This document shows positions 25,881 through 34,447 of a stretch of 64,000 nucleotides of DNA, piece after piece. Source of the stretch: Candidatus Saccharicenans sp. (GTDB lineage: Bacteria; Acidobacteriota; Aminicenantia; Aminicenantales; Saccharicenantaceae). Made by a program: the position numbers and the translations under genes. Each line of letters starts with the position of its first letter. Position 1 is the stretch's first letter. A model generated the notes under the pieces. It searched no databases, had not been told where the DNA came from, and saw nothing but the letters and a program-made list of their open reading frames with translations. The stretch covers positions 1 through 64,000 of the forward strand of contig JANLFU010000001.1 in the NCBI GenBank assembly GCA_024653215.1. The letters are read 5' to 3'.

Positions 25881-28722
25881 GTTGACTTCCCCGTGGCTGT
25901 GTTTTTGGACGGTTTTTTTCGGACAGGCTGGTGGGCAGGATGATGGTGAAAGTGGTGCCCCGGCCGACAGCGCTGTCCACCAGTATCTGCCCCTCGTGTT
26001 CCTTGACGATGGCAAAACTGATGGACAGGCCCAATCCCGTTCCCTTGCCCAGCCCCTTGGTGGTGAAGAAGGGGTCGAAGATTCGCGGCAGGTGTTCCGG
26101 CTTGATGCCGGTCCCGGTGTCGGTTATCTTGACCAGGGCCAGGTTGTCTTTCTGCTGGCATTCGATCAGCAGCTTGCCCCCCTGCGGCATGGCATCCATG
26201 GCGTTGAGAATGATGTTAATGAAAACCTGCTGCAGCCTTTCCCGCTGGGCGTAAATCACCACCGGCTGCAGGGCCAGCTCCAGCTGGATGTTCAGGCTCT
26301 TCAGCCGGTAATCTATGAGGGAGATGATTTCTTCCAGGCTGTCCTTGAGGTCGACCCGGTGGTAATACTCGTCGGCCGGGTTGCGGGCAAAATTCAGCAG
26401 GTTCTTGATGATGCGGTTGACCCTTTCGGTCTGGGCTTCTATCTTCTGCAGGATCTGGAGGTAGTGGGCATCGGTCAGCTTCTTCTGCAGCATCTGGACG
26501 TAGCTGGAAATGCCGGTCAGCGGGGTGTTGATTTCGTGGGCCACTCCGGCCGACAGCAGGCCGATGGAAGCCAGCTTTTCTGAGGTCAGCAACTGCTGCT
26601 GCAGGTGAATTTTTTCGGTGATGTCTTCGAAAACGATGATGGTGCCGTAGGCTTTCATCTGGTTGTCAAACAGGGGAGTGCGGGCCACGTCGAATATTTT
26701 CTTCTCGCCCCGGGCCGTGGTCAGGCCGATTTCGCTCAGGAGCTGATACTCGGTCTGGGTTTCGGGAGGAAAGATGGCCTGGAAATTATACTTGCCGATA
26801 ACTTCCGATAGGTGTCGGTTGAGAGCCTGGTCCCTGGCCAGACCGAACTGCCTTTCCAGCACCCGGTTCCAGCCGATTACCCGGCCGCTCTGGTCGATGA
26901 CGGCCACACCCACCGTCAGGCTTTCGATGATGTTATCGCTGTAGTCCTTAAGTCGCTGCAGCTCCTGCGAGCGGATTATTTCCTGGTTGTAGAGGTAGGC
27001 ATTTTCCAGGGCCAGGGCCACCGAGGTGGAAATGGTACGAAGCAGCTCCCGGTCCTCGCCCGAGAGGTAGGATTCATCCAGCTTGTGACTCATGGCCAGG
27101 AAGCCCATGACCTTGTTTTCCAGGCGCAGCGGCAGGATGTGAACCCGTCCTTTCTCCAGGAGGGGGCCAAAGAGCCCCGGTCGGGTCTGGGTTTCACCGG
27201 GCTGGACGAGCGAGATGAACTCGGCCTTTTGCAGCATGTCTATTTCCGGCAGGGAAAGCAACAGCGACTTTATTTCCAGGCCGGGCTCGGAAGAACGGAG
27301 CAGGTAGAATTCGGTCGGGTTATTTTCCCTGGCCAGGAACAGGTCTATCTGCTTGAGGGACAGGGCCTTGGAAATGGTCTCCACCAGGAAGTTGCTCAGG
27401 CGGCTGAGGTCACGTTCCCGGTTGAGGACGTTTGAGATCATCAGCAGCGTCCGCCGGTAGGCGTAGCTTCGCCGGTAGATCACCCGGTCGACCAGGGTCT
27501 GTACCAGCTCGGAGAGCGGGGTGAACAGGGTGGCTCCCAGGATGATAGCCAGCAGCCCCAGGAGAATGGCGTTGAGCCGGTTTTCTGAAAATAGCTCGGT
27601 CTGGGAGCTGACCAGAAAATAGACCATGGCCAGCATTGCGAAGGAAATTACCAGGGTGGTTCCCTTCTTGAACAGCACTTCAAAATCCATCAGCCGGTAA
27701 CGGGAGATGGAGTAGGCCAGGGTGATGGGTATCAGGCCCTGGAGCAGGACGCTCAGCTGGCCGGGAGTGGTGGGCAACCGGTCCCGGAGAAATGGCACAA
27801 CATAAAAAAGGGCAAAAGGTAAAGAACCCAGGCCCAGGCCAACGGAAATCCACTTGAGCTGGTTCTTGATATAGGGGTTGATGTTGCTTATAAGGTCACG
27901 GATGATGAGGGCCAGGGCCAGAATTGTATAAAGCGAAAAGTGAGCCAGTTCCAGCTTTTCCAGGATCTTCTGAAAAGACAGGACCTGGGATTCGGTCAGG
28001 CTGGAATCCAGGATGGTGTTCAGAATGACGTTTGACAGCAGGAGCAACAGGCCTGGAATGTAGAACAGGGCCACTTGTTTCTTCTTGTGGATAATCTTTT
28101 TCTTCTGGGGGAAGATGAAAAAGAAATTCAGCAGCAGGGGAGGAAAGACCAGCAGGGCTAACTTGTCCAGCCAGTAAAAAAGATTGTCCAGGAAATCCAT
28201 CTGGCCGGTGGCTGAAAACACGTAAAAGGAATACAGGGAAACCGAGACCAGGTAGAAAAAGGCATAAGGCCCGGTGAACTGCCTCTTGGTGTTGAAGAAA
28301 ACCATCAGGCTGATGGCCAGGGTGGCCAGGCCGAGGAGCATGAGGTATATGTACGTGGAACTGACGCCTTTCTTGCTCAGGTAAAATGACGGCGAGAGGA
28401 TGGTACCGCCCCGGCCCACCTGGTAGAGCGCTTTCTGCTCCAGGCGGTCAATCAGCCAGAGCATCTTGGCGAATTCTATTCTGTTCTTGACCGGGGTGTC
28501 GTTTATGGAGAACAGGATGTCTCCGGCCTTTATGCCCGAAAGGTAGGCCGGGCTGTCTTCATCCACCCTGGCCGCGGTCAGGCCGGTGGGACCTTCTACC
28601 CAGGCCACCCCGTCGTAGGGCTCTTTCCAGGAAAGCTTGCGGGAAATATTGATGAAACCCAGGACAATGAGAACGAGCACCAGCAGCAGGAAAAGATAGA
28701 AAAAGCTCCTTCTCATGGCCAT
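25873..28722 (-). CDS. Membrane histidine kinase with PDZ, GAF and PAS domains
   Basis: A 949-residue sensor. In order: a membrane helix (8-25), a PDZ domain (about 42-100, with VDEDSPAYLSGIKAGDILFSIND), seven to eight membrane helices (about 120-405), a GAF domain (430-575), a PAS domain (590-700), HisKA with the phospho-acceptor His729 in GVAHEINTPL, and HATPase with N box NIILNAMDAM and G boxes DTGTGI and GLGKGTGLGLS. The signal is unknown; the extracytoplasmic PDZ suggests sensing of protein ends or envelope state. Two Met codons (28722 and 28716) could start it and neither has a Shine-Dalgarno; a promoter lies so close that the mRNA may be leaderless. Its partner is the NtrC-type regulator just downstream. 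Confidence 0.92.
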   Translation of the reverse strand: MAMRRSFFYLFLLLVLVLIVLGFINISRKLSWKEPYDGVAWVEGPTGLTAARVDEDSPAYLSGIKAGDILFSINDTPVKNRIEFAKMLWLIDRLEQKALYQVGRGGTILSPSFYLSKKGVSSTYIYLMLLGLATLAISLMVFFNTKRQFTGPYAFFYLVSVSLYSFYVFSATGQMDFLDNLFYWLDKLALLVFPPLLLNFFFIFPQKKKIIHKKKQVALFYIPGLLLLLSNVILNTILDSSLTESQVLSFQKILEKLELAHFSLYTILALALIIRDLISNINPYIKNQLKWISVGLGLGSLPFALFYVVPFLRDRLPTTPGQLSVLLQGLIPITLAYSISRYRLMDFEVLFKKGTTLVISFAMLAMVYFLVSSQTELFSENRLNAILLGLLAIILGATLFTPLSELVQTLVDRVIYRRSYAYRRTLLMISNVLNRERDLSRLSNFLVETISKALSLKQIDLFLARENNPTEFYLLRSSEPGLEIKSLLLSLPEIDMLQKAEFISLVQPGETQTRPGLFGPLLEKGRVHILPLRLENKVMGFLAMSHKLDESYLSGEDRELLRTISTSVALALENAYLYNQEIIRSQELQRLKDYSDNIIESLTVGVAVIDQSGRVIGWNRVLERQFGLARDQALNRHLSEVIGKYNFQAIFPPETQTEYQLLSEIGLTTARGEKKIFDVARTPLFDNQMKAYGTIIVFEDITEKIHLQQQLLTSEKLASIGLLSAGVAHEINTPLTGISSYVQMLQKKLTDAHYLQILQKIEAQTERVNRIIKNLLNFARNPADEYYHRVDLKDSLEEIISLIDYRLKSLNIQLELALQPVVIYAQRERLQQVFINIILNAMDAMPQGGKLLIECQQKDNLALVKITDTGTGIKPEHLPRIFDPFFTTKGLGKGTGLGLSISFAIVKEHEGQILVDSAVGRGTTFTIILPTSLSEKNRPKTQPRGSQHE

Positions 28723-28732
28723 TCTTCAATAA

Positions 28733-28761
28733 AATATACTAAATCCAAAAATTTGAATCAA
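28733..28761 (-). promoter_or_regulatory. Promoter of the kinase-regulator operon, near-leaderless
   Basis: Minus strand: TTGATT (28761..28756), 17-base spacer, TATATT (28738..28733). Transcription would start about four to ten bases before the kinase start codon. Confidence 0.6.
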
Positions 28762-28778
28762 CCGGGCAAAAAAAATAA

Positions 28779-29075
28779 TCAGTTAAGGATATGGCGAATG
28801 CCAGCCCGGAGAGCCCAGTTAGTCTTGGGTTGCTTGAGCAGGCGGCGCAGTTCCTCGTCTTCTTTTAAGCCCAGAGGACTGGTGGTCCTGGAAAGGAAAG
28901 TGCTCATATAATCGAGCTTTGGTTTCTGAACTTCCTGGGGAGGGACCTGGTCGGGCGGCGTCTGGGTGACGGTTTCCTGCTGCCTGGTTTCTGGCCGGTT
29001 GGCTACCTGGCCTGCTAGAAAACAGGCCAGTCCGCATATGATCAGCATCACTCCGACCGCGGCAGAAACTTTCAT
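28779..29075 (-). CDS. Small membrane-anchored protein of unknown function
   Basis: A 98-residue protein with one N-terminal hydrophobic helix (residues 3-25, VGVMLIICGLACFLAG), a Pro/Gln-rich linker and a charged C-terminal region (about 60-98). No family is recognised. It could be a bitopic membrane protein; the Cys in GLAC is a weak lipobox-like feature. It has its own promoter (29089-29117) placed only 13 bases from the ATG and lies about 55 bases upstream of the kinase gene on the same strand, so a link to the sensor is possible but unproven. Confidence 0.6.
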   Translation of the reverse strand: MKVSAAVGVMLIICGLACFLAGQVANRPETRQQETVTQTPPDQVPPQEVQKPKLDYMSTFLSRTTSPLGLKEDEELRRLLKQPKTNWALRAGIRHILN

Positions 29076-29088
29076 CTTTTACAGTAAA

Positions 29089-29117
29089 TTAATAGGACTT
29101 TGCTGAGGCCGTGTCAA
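29089..29117 (-). promoter_or_regulatory. Promoter of the small anchored protein
   Basis: Minus strand: TTGACA (29117..29112), 17-base spacer, TATTAA (29094..29089). The start point would be about seven bases before the ATG at 29075, so the transcript is nearly leaderless. Confidence 0.6.
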
Positions 29118-29161
29118 CCTCAATCTGTAATCCGTCGGCCGGGTTTTTCATCAGGTGGGCC

Positions 29162-29202
29162 AGCCAGGCTGCCGGCCTGAACCGGGCAGCCTGGCTTTTT
29201 TT
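29162..29202 (+). terminator. Strong plus-strand terminator without a plus-strand gene
   Basis: A perfect 12-bp stem (AGCCAGGCTGCC at 29162-29173 pairing with 29185-29196, 11-base loop) runs into seven T on the plus strand. Genes on both sides are on the minus strand, and no T-run follows the stem in that direction. Either an unannotated plus-strand RNA ends here or the hairpin has another role. Confidence 0.65.
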
Positions 29203-29249
29203 AATAGCCCGTTTTGTTAGATGGGACAAAAAAAAGATTTTAAGCCGCT

Positions 29250-30044
29250 TCAAACATTGAGCAATTGACTGGTCTGGAGCTCGAGATCCGGTCCGACCAC
29301 CAGAAGCTGACCAGGCTTTATAGCCTGCCAGTTTTCATCGGTCAGCTTCTCAGAGCAGACCAGGACGGCCCTTTCTCCGGCCAGGGATTTACTCCTGACC
29401 AGGGCCGAAGTTTCTTTTGAGATGAATTCAGAAGGCTGCCTATCTCCCGGGTTCCGAAACAGGTAATACAGTGAATAATAATTAAGGCTTCCCGGGCTGG
29501 AGAAGCGGAAAGCGTAAAGACTCAGTCCGTCAGACATCAGGAAATTTAAGCCGCCAGTGCCCTTTGAACCATTTCTCCCCGCTATTTCAGCCAGCGCCTT
29601 CTTAATGCCTTCCGGCACATTTCCCTTTTCACTTATGCACTGCAGAATCCAGCGGAAATAGACTTCCGAATCGGTCTGCCCCTTGATACCCTTTTTATAT
29701 GTCTCGGCCAGCCGGCCGAGCAGACTTTCCCTGGAAACTGAACCGTTATGGGCGAACAGCCAGCTTTCGTACTGGAAAGGATGGGAGTTCACCCTGGCCG
29801 ACTCTCCTTCTGTGGCCTGCCTGACGTGGGCAATGATAATCTTCGAGCGGACTTCTTTTGACCTCTGGTCATAGGCAGGATCGTCAGAAGCAAGGCCCGC
29901 TTCCTTGTAAACCTTGGTTTTGCCATTCTCATACCAGCCGATTCCCCAGCCATCCTGATTGCTGGCGGCGTATTTCTTGAACCTGCCCAGCGAAAACTCC
30001 AGGTCAACTGCTTTATTGGCTATCAATCCAAGTAAACGACACAT
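29250..30044 (-). CDS. Class II glutamine amidotransferase (YafJ-like)
   Basis: A 264-residue Ntn-type glutaminase domain standing alone. It starts MCRLLGL with the catalytic Cys2 after Met removal, followed by NQDGWGIGWY near residue 29 and HVRQATEGESARVNSHPF near residue 75, then LFAHNGSV. The family is the stand-alone YafJ/EgtC-like group, whose acceptor substrate is usually unknown. The Shine-Dalgarno AAGGAGGAAGAC is strong. It is the last of a tight three-gene set with a 69-residue ORF and an ARPP-1 family protein. Confidence 0.88.
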   Translation of the reverse strand: MCRLLGLIANKAVDLEFSLGRFKKYAASNQDGWGIGWYENGKTKVYKEAGLASDDPAYDQRSKEVRSKIIIAHVRQATEGESARVNSHPFQYESWLFAHNGSVSRESLLGRLAETYKKGIKGQTDSEVYFRWILQCISEKGNVPEGIKKALAEIAGRNGSKGTGGLNFLMSDGLSLYAFRFSSPGSLNYYSLYYLFRNPGDRQPSEFISKETSALVRSKSLAGERAVLVCSEKLTDENWQAIKPGQLLVVGPDLELQTSQLLNV

Positions 30045-30054
30045 GTCTTCCTCC

Positions 30055-30264
30055 TTAATTAATCAGGCTCTTAATGATTCTGGACAGCATGGACTTCTGA
30101 AAGGCCGGTTTCTGCTCTTCACAGAGCAAGAAGGGCAGCAGCTCGGCCGGAAGTTGCTGGTCGATAGTACAATCGGGCCAGGGCAGCCCCCAGGCCGGCT
30201 GGCCTGAGGGCTGGCGGGCTGGCCGTCGCCCCGCTCTTTTTCGTTTATTAGCACCGCGAGCCAT
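30055..30264 (-). CDS. Small basic protein of 69 residues, unknown
   Basis: An open frame of 69 codons fits exactly between the ARPP-1 gene (11-base gap) and the amidotransferase (10-base gap), which argues that it is a real gene. The N-terminus is very basic (KRKRAGRR); the rest is acidic/hydrophobic with two Cys (PDCTID, LLCEEQ). The Shine-Dalgarno is weak (AGGG nine bases before the ATG). No family is recognised; it may be a DNA-, RNA- or partner-binding peptide, or chance. Confidence 0.5.
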   Translation of the reverse strand: MARGANKRKRAGRRPARQPSGQPAWGLPWPDCTIDQQLPAELLPFLLCEEQKPAFQKSMLSRIIKSLIN

Positions 30265-30275
30265 GATTTCTGACC

Positions 30276-31334
30276 CTATTTCTCGTCAAACAGATAGCGT
30301 TTCCTGATGCGGAGCTGAGGGAACTTTTCATCCTGATTCGAGGACCTTTTTGACTCTTGGCCGTTGTCTATGGCAAAGAAGGCCAGGTGCGGAACCGAGC
30401 CCTCAACTTCCAGGGCTGCCCCGACCAGGGACTCGCTGCGGTAGCGGCAGGAGATGCCCAGGCCGATGGACTGGAATCTTTTTTCTTCGCATCGCCCGGC
30501 ATTTTCGATAAAGGCCCAGGCCTCTTCCGGGCTGACCCGGCTTCCGTTTTCTGAATTCTCCTGGTCCTTCTGGCCCGACTTCTCCGCAGCTTTCTTTTCA
30601 TACTTGAGGCTGACAGCTTCCAGCACGTAGCTCTTGAGAAGCTTCTGGTACAGCCGGCTGAAAGCCGTGTCCCTGGAGACAAATTCCAGGCCCACCGGCT
30701 GTCCTTCAATGAAGACCAGGAGACCTTTCTGTCCAGGGACAAGAGTAAAAGCCTTGAGATATGCTTCCAGGTCTTTTTCCCGGGCCTCGTAAATATCGCT
30801 CATGGCTCCGGTCGGTGATTCTACCTGTAGCCTGGAAGCCATGTAATCGATATCAGCCCAGATTTGGCCCTGGTTTGCCCTGAAACTGCGGTTCGCTTCC
30901 AGGTTGCGGTGCACCTGGTCCATCTTTTTGCGCCTGATCTGGTTGACCATAATGTGGTCGGACCTTTCCATGCGAAGGGAAGAGCCGTGCCAGCGGTGGG
31001 CCTCAACGCAGCTGACCGGGATGACCACCGAGCTCTTGGGACCGACCATGATGGTGGTGTTGAGCACCCGGTTCTGCTTGGCTCCCCTCAATTCTTCGCC
31101 ATCGAGCAGCAGGACCGGCTTTTCGCCCTTGTTGGTGGCTTTAAGTTCCGGAACCGAGCCGCCGGGCCCGACCTCGCCAACTTCGAACAAGCTGTTTTCC
31201 AGGGCTTCGGCCAGGGTGATGTAATCCGGTCCCTGGTTTAGCCCGGACGTTATGGGGAAAAGAACCATGTTCTCATGTTGCTGAGGCTTTCCAAGTTCCA
31301 TTCCCTGAAGATAAAAATTGACAGTCCTTTCCAT
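30276..31334 (-). CDS. ARPP-1 family protein
   Basis: A 352-residue protein matching from memory the ARPP-1 domain (named for association with ADP-ribosylglycohydrolase and rhodanese-phosphatase proteins). Typical segments are GGSVPELKATN, then VLLLDGEELRGAKQNRVLN near residue 75, IPVSCVEAHRW near 105, and a late GLGISCRYRS. The family's activity is unknown; it has been linked to NAD/ADP-ribose and conflict-type gene neighbourhoods. A Lys/Glu-rich insert sits at about residues 245-270. The start has AAGGAGAAAACACT before the ATG. It leads the set with the 69-residue ORF and the amidotransferase. Confidence 0.78.
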   Translation of the reverse strand: MERTVNFYLQGMELGKPQQHENMVLFPITSGLNQGPDYITLAEALENSLFEVGEVGPGGSVPELKATNKGEKPVLLLDGEELRGAKQNRVLNTTIMVGPKSSVVIPVSCVEAHRWHGSSLRMERSDHIMVNQIRRKKMDQVHRNLEANRSFRANQGQIWADIDYMASRLQVESPTGAMSDIYEAREKDLEAYLKAFTLVPGQKGLLVFIEGQPVGLEFVSRDTAFSRLYQKLLKSYVLEAVSLKYEKKAAEKSGQKDQENSENGSRVSPEEAWAFIENAGRCEEKRFQSIGLGISCRYRSESLVGAALEVEGSVPHLAFFAIDNGQESKRSSNQDEKFPQLRIRKRYLFDEK

Positions 31335-31500
31335 AGTGTTTTCTCCTTAAAAATGTGTGAGTTTTAAGACATCAGGATAGCCCGAGGCTTATGGCCTAAG
31401 GCGGAATCTTGATTGGCTGGTTAACGGTTACCATCATCAACCCCCATTAAAAGTTTGCTCCCGCGCACCTTTATCATTTAAGCCGGAGCCCGTCCCCGGC

Positions 31501-32754
31501 TTAAAATATCTCTCCCATTTCTTTTTTAATTTCTTCCGGAGTGGTCTCGGCCAGGGCGGCGGCTCTCTCCGGGTCCAGGATTTCCGAGGAAACGGCGTAG
31601 TGCAGCAGCCTCCTGAACCTGGATGGATTCTCTTCGCCCCGGTATTCGACCGGTTCCTTCCACAGCCAGCCCTTTTCGTTCATCATTTCCCTGAAGGAAC
31701 GGAAACGCCTTTCGGTGACCAGCTCCAGGTCTAAGGCCCGGCGCATGATGGCCTGCAGGGAAATCCCGTACCTGGCCTTGATTTCAGCCAGCTCGCTGAA
31801 GGCGATTTTCCTTCCGGCCGGGAGGAAGTATTCTTCCAGGATCCTGGCCGGGAGCAGGAAAGCGGCCGCGAACCTGTTATAGAGCCTGATGGTTTCCGGG
31901 TCGTTGGCCAGTCCGAACAGAACCTGGGCCAGCTCCGAGGCGGCCCTGAACCTGACCCTGTCCACCGGCAGGCTATTCTCCACTGCGATAAAGGGCTGAC
32001 CGCGGTAGAAACCGGACTGGCTCTCAAATTTTTCCGGGCTGGCCAGCCTGAAGGTCTTGATGCCATGTTCTTCCAGGAAGGTCAGCAGGTTGGTCACCGC
32101 CCCGGTTCCCAGGTCCCAGTGCCGACGCAGGTCTTCAGCCGCCTTTTCCGCTTCTTCCAGTTTTATGATTTTCAGCCTGAACGGTGGCTCGAATACTTTT
32201 TCCTGCCGCAGCAGCTTTTCCAGCCAGAGGTAGTTCTTCATCTTTTCCGAAAGAATGATTCTCAGGGCAATGGCCTGTTTCCTAGGAAGACGCGGCTCCG
32301 GTCGCAGCTCTATTTCTTCTTCGGGAATCAGATCGGCCCAGGTCTTCTGAAGTTGCCGGGCTCTCCTGGCGGGCGTGGGCAAGACTTCACCCGGACTATA
32401 GCAGGCGTATATTTCGGTTTTTAAGGGCTTAATGTCCCTTGATATTCGCCTGCTAACCCTGGCTCCTTCTGGCGGGCAGGCCCGAATCTCTGCCGTGAAT
32501 TCTTCCGGTTTCTCTGGTACTTCTTCCGGAATATCCGGGGAAGGAGGGATCTCGAGGACCTGGAGGAGGTGTTCCAGTACCTCGGGGGATGGGCTGATCA
32601 GGCCTTTTTCGTACTTGGCGATGGCCTGCCTGGTTACAATTCCCCCGAGCTTCTGGGCCAAGTCCTCGAGACTGAGGCCGGCCTTCAATCGGGCTGCCCT
32701 CAACCTTAAAGGAAAGGTTGCGTCCAACCCGGGTCTGTCGCTGGTGCCACCCAT
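31501..32754 (-). CDS. XRE regulator with degenerate ImmA/IrrE-like domain
   Basis: A 417-residue protein. Residues 13-70 are an XRE helix-turn-helix (LRAARLKAGLSLEDLAQKLG then QAIAKYEKG). Residues about 165-345 resemble the ImmA/IrrE metallopeptidase-like domain, ending in NRFAAAFLLP. The zinc motif normally read as AHELGH is here ASELAQ, so both metal-binding His are gone. XRE-ImmA proteins act as regulators in stress, toxin-antitoxin or mobile-element contexts; this one probably binds or senses without proteolysis. It has its own well-formed promoter and the start has AAGGAAG upstream. Confidence 0.8.
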   Translation of the reverse strand: MGGTSDRPGLDATFPLRLRAARLKAGLSLEDLAQKLGGIVTRQAIAKYEKGLISPSPEVLEHLLQVLEIPPSPDIPEEVPEKPEEFTAEIRACPPEGARVSRRISRDIKPLKTEIYACYSPGEVLPTPARRARQLQKTWADLIPEEEIELRPEPRLPRKQAIALRIILSEKMKNYLWLEKLLRQEKVFEPPFRLKIIKLEEAEKAAEDLRRHWDLGTGAVTNLLTFLEEHGIKTFRLASPEKFESQSGFYRGQPFIAVENSLPVDRVRFRAASELAQVLFGLANDPETIRLYNRFAAAFLLPARILEEYFLPAGRKIAFSELAEIKARYGISLQAIMRRALDLELVTERRFRSFREMMNEKGWLWKEPVEYRGEENPSRFRRLLHYAVSSEILDPERAAALAETTPEEIKKEMGEIF

Positions 32755-32775
32755 TGCTTCCTTCTTTCGGTTTAC

Positions 32776-32804
32776 AATATAAGCCTAAAAAAGACATTTG
32801 TCAA
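32776..32804 (-). promoter_or_regulatory. Sigma-70 promoter of the XRE/ImmA-like gene
   Basis: Minus strand: TTGACA (32804..32799), exactly 17 bases, TATATT (32781..32776). The leader would be about 15 bases. Confidence 0.75.
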
Positions 32805-33228
32805 CTATTTTTTTATTTTTTTCGCATTTTTTTAAAAATTTTCTGGATAAGGCAGAAAATTATTGATTTCAGGACACTTAGGAGGCGCAGTTGCGACTAA
32901 ATATAGAGCCAGATCCGGTTGGAAAGGGCTAATGATAAGCTGCTTTGATCATTTTTTCAGACCGGCCAGCCTCCCGGTTACACAGCCTTCGTTTCTATTC
33001 TTCCGCAGGCTAAAGCTGGCTTCCCGCCTTGAAGACGGCCGGGTGGAGTCCTATTGGCTGTCAGTGTCGAATTTTCTGGCTAGAATCCCCATCCTGCTTG
33101 CAACTTATCTACCAGTATTGCTTTTTATTAAGTGTGGAAGGGCCGGGTTCCCCCTGCCGGGTGAAAGACAGATTGACATAATCGGGGAGCTAATTTAAGA
33201 TAAAGCAAAAGCGAGAGTCGATAATCAA
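32805..33228. other. Intergenic region before the pilus operon
   Basis: About 420 bases between divergent genes. The left part is extremely AT-rich, with T-runs. A 111-codon open frame on the plus strand has no Shine-Dalgarno and no recognisable product. The only supported element is the gspF promoter at 33173-33201. Confidence 0.45.
33173..33201 (+). promoter_or_regulatory. Promoter of the pilus/secretion operon
   Basis: TTGACA at 33173-33178, a 17-base spacer and TAAGAT at 33196-33201; the gspF start is 27 bases further on. Confidence 0.5.
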
Positions 33229-34431
33229 ATGCCTGCTTTTACCTGCCGAATCGTAACTCCGGACGGCCGCATTTTAAAGGAAACACTGGAGGCGGCCTCG
33301 GCCGAGGACTGCCGGAAAACCCTTGAAGCCGAGGGACTGTGCGTCCTGTCAATTCGCAGGGAGCTCAGGATTTCTCAGGTCAGGCTGTTCGGGAAGCGAA
33401 TCAAGCCGGCCGAGTTTATCCTTTTCAACCAGGAGCTGGTGGCCCTGCTCAAGGCTGGTTATCCGGTGCTGAAAAGCCTGGAGCTGGTGGAAAAGCGGGT
33501 GGAAAATCCATTTCTTCTGGACATCATCAGGAAAGTTGAGGCTGAAGTCCGGGGAGGAAAGACTCTGTCAGAAGCCTTTGCTCCCTATGAGAACCTTTTT
33601 TCCAAGGTCTACACGGCTTCACTGCTGGCTGGTGAAAGAAGCGGCAACCTGCCGGGCTCCCTGGCCAGGTACATCCAGTACGCAAAAATCATAGACCAGA
33701 CCAGGAGCCGGGTGCGTTCGGCCCTGCTCTACCCGACGCTGCTGGTCATATTTTCGGCCATCCTGATCGGATTGCTGGTCGGATTGGTTCTGCCGAGGTT
33801 TGCCACATTTTATGCCGACTTCGGAGCCCAGCTCCCGGGCCTGACCAGGTTGCTGCTCGGGATGGCCATTTTTATCAGAGCCAACCTGCTCTGGTTCGGG
33901 CTACTGTTCCTGGCCCTAATAATTGCCTACCTGGTCATCAGGCGTCGGGATTCTTTTATTGTTTTCAAGGACCGCCTCAAGCTACGCCTGCCCTTTTCCC
34001 GCTTCTTGATTTCCGACTCGGCCGTGGCCCTTTACAGCCGCACCCTGGGGCTTCTCCTGGAGGCCGGGATAACTCTTCTCAGCTCGGTTAACGTGGCTGC
34101 TTTTTCCGTGCCCAACCGGTTTATTTCGTCCAGGTTGCAGTCGGTGGCCGATAGCCTAAAGAACGGCCTGAGCCTTTACGACTCGCTGCAGAAGACCGGA
34201 GTGTTTCCCCAGCTGGCCATGGACATGATCAGAATAGGTGAGAGTTCGGCCAACCTGCCTGGCATGCTGGCCGAGGTGGCCGACTTTTATGACGAGCGGC
34301 TGAGGGATCGGATACAGACCCTGGTCTCCCTGATTGAGCCGGTTATCATCATATTTATCGGCCTGGTGGCCGCGGGTATGATATTATCTATATATCTACC
34401 GATTTTTAACATCATCAGGATAACCAGGTGA
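33229..34431 (+). CDS. gspF: Type II secretion/type IV pilus inner-membrane platform protein
   Basis: A 400-residue GspF/PilC. Two repeated cytoplasmic domains (about 60-165 and 265-370) each precede membrane helices, near 165-215 and 370-395, with the typical SLLAGERSGNLPGSL and the matching MIRIGESSANLPGML in the two halves. The protein couples the assembly ATPase to the pilus or pseudopilus base. It is the first gene of the rightward operon, 16 bases before the ATPase. Confidence 0.92.
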   Translation: MPAFTCRIVTPDGRILKETLEAASAEDCRKTLEAEGLCVLSIRRELRISQVRLFGKRIKPAEFILFNQELVALLKAGYPVLKSLELVEKRVENPFLLDIIRKVEAEVRGGKTLSEAFAPYENLFSKVYTASLLAGERSGNLPGSLARYIQYAKIIDQTRSRVRSALLYPTLLVIFSAILIGLLVGLVLPRFATFYADFGAQLPGLTRLLLGMAIFIRANLLWFGLLFLALIIAYLVIRRRDSFIVFKDRLKLRLPFSRFLISDSAVALYSRTLGLLLEAGITLLSSVNVAAFSVPNRFISSRLQSVADSLKNGLSLYDSLQKTGVFPQLAMDMIRIGESSANLPGMLAEVADFYDERLRDRIQTLVSLIEPVIIIFIGLVAAGMILSIYLPIFNIIRITR

Positions 34432-34447
34432 GATAGAGGAGGACAAT

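Noticed and set aside
25881-26015. 45-residue N-terminal extension of the response regulator
   Set aside because: It overlaps the kinase gene and precedes the conserved receiver start at 25880.
32863-33198. 111-codon open frame before gspF
   Set aside because: No Shine-Dalgarno and no family; the frame has no continuity with the operon.
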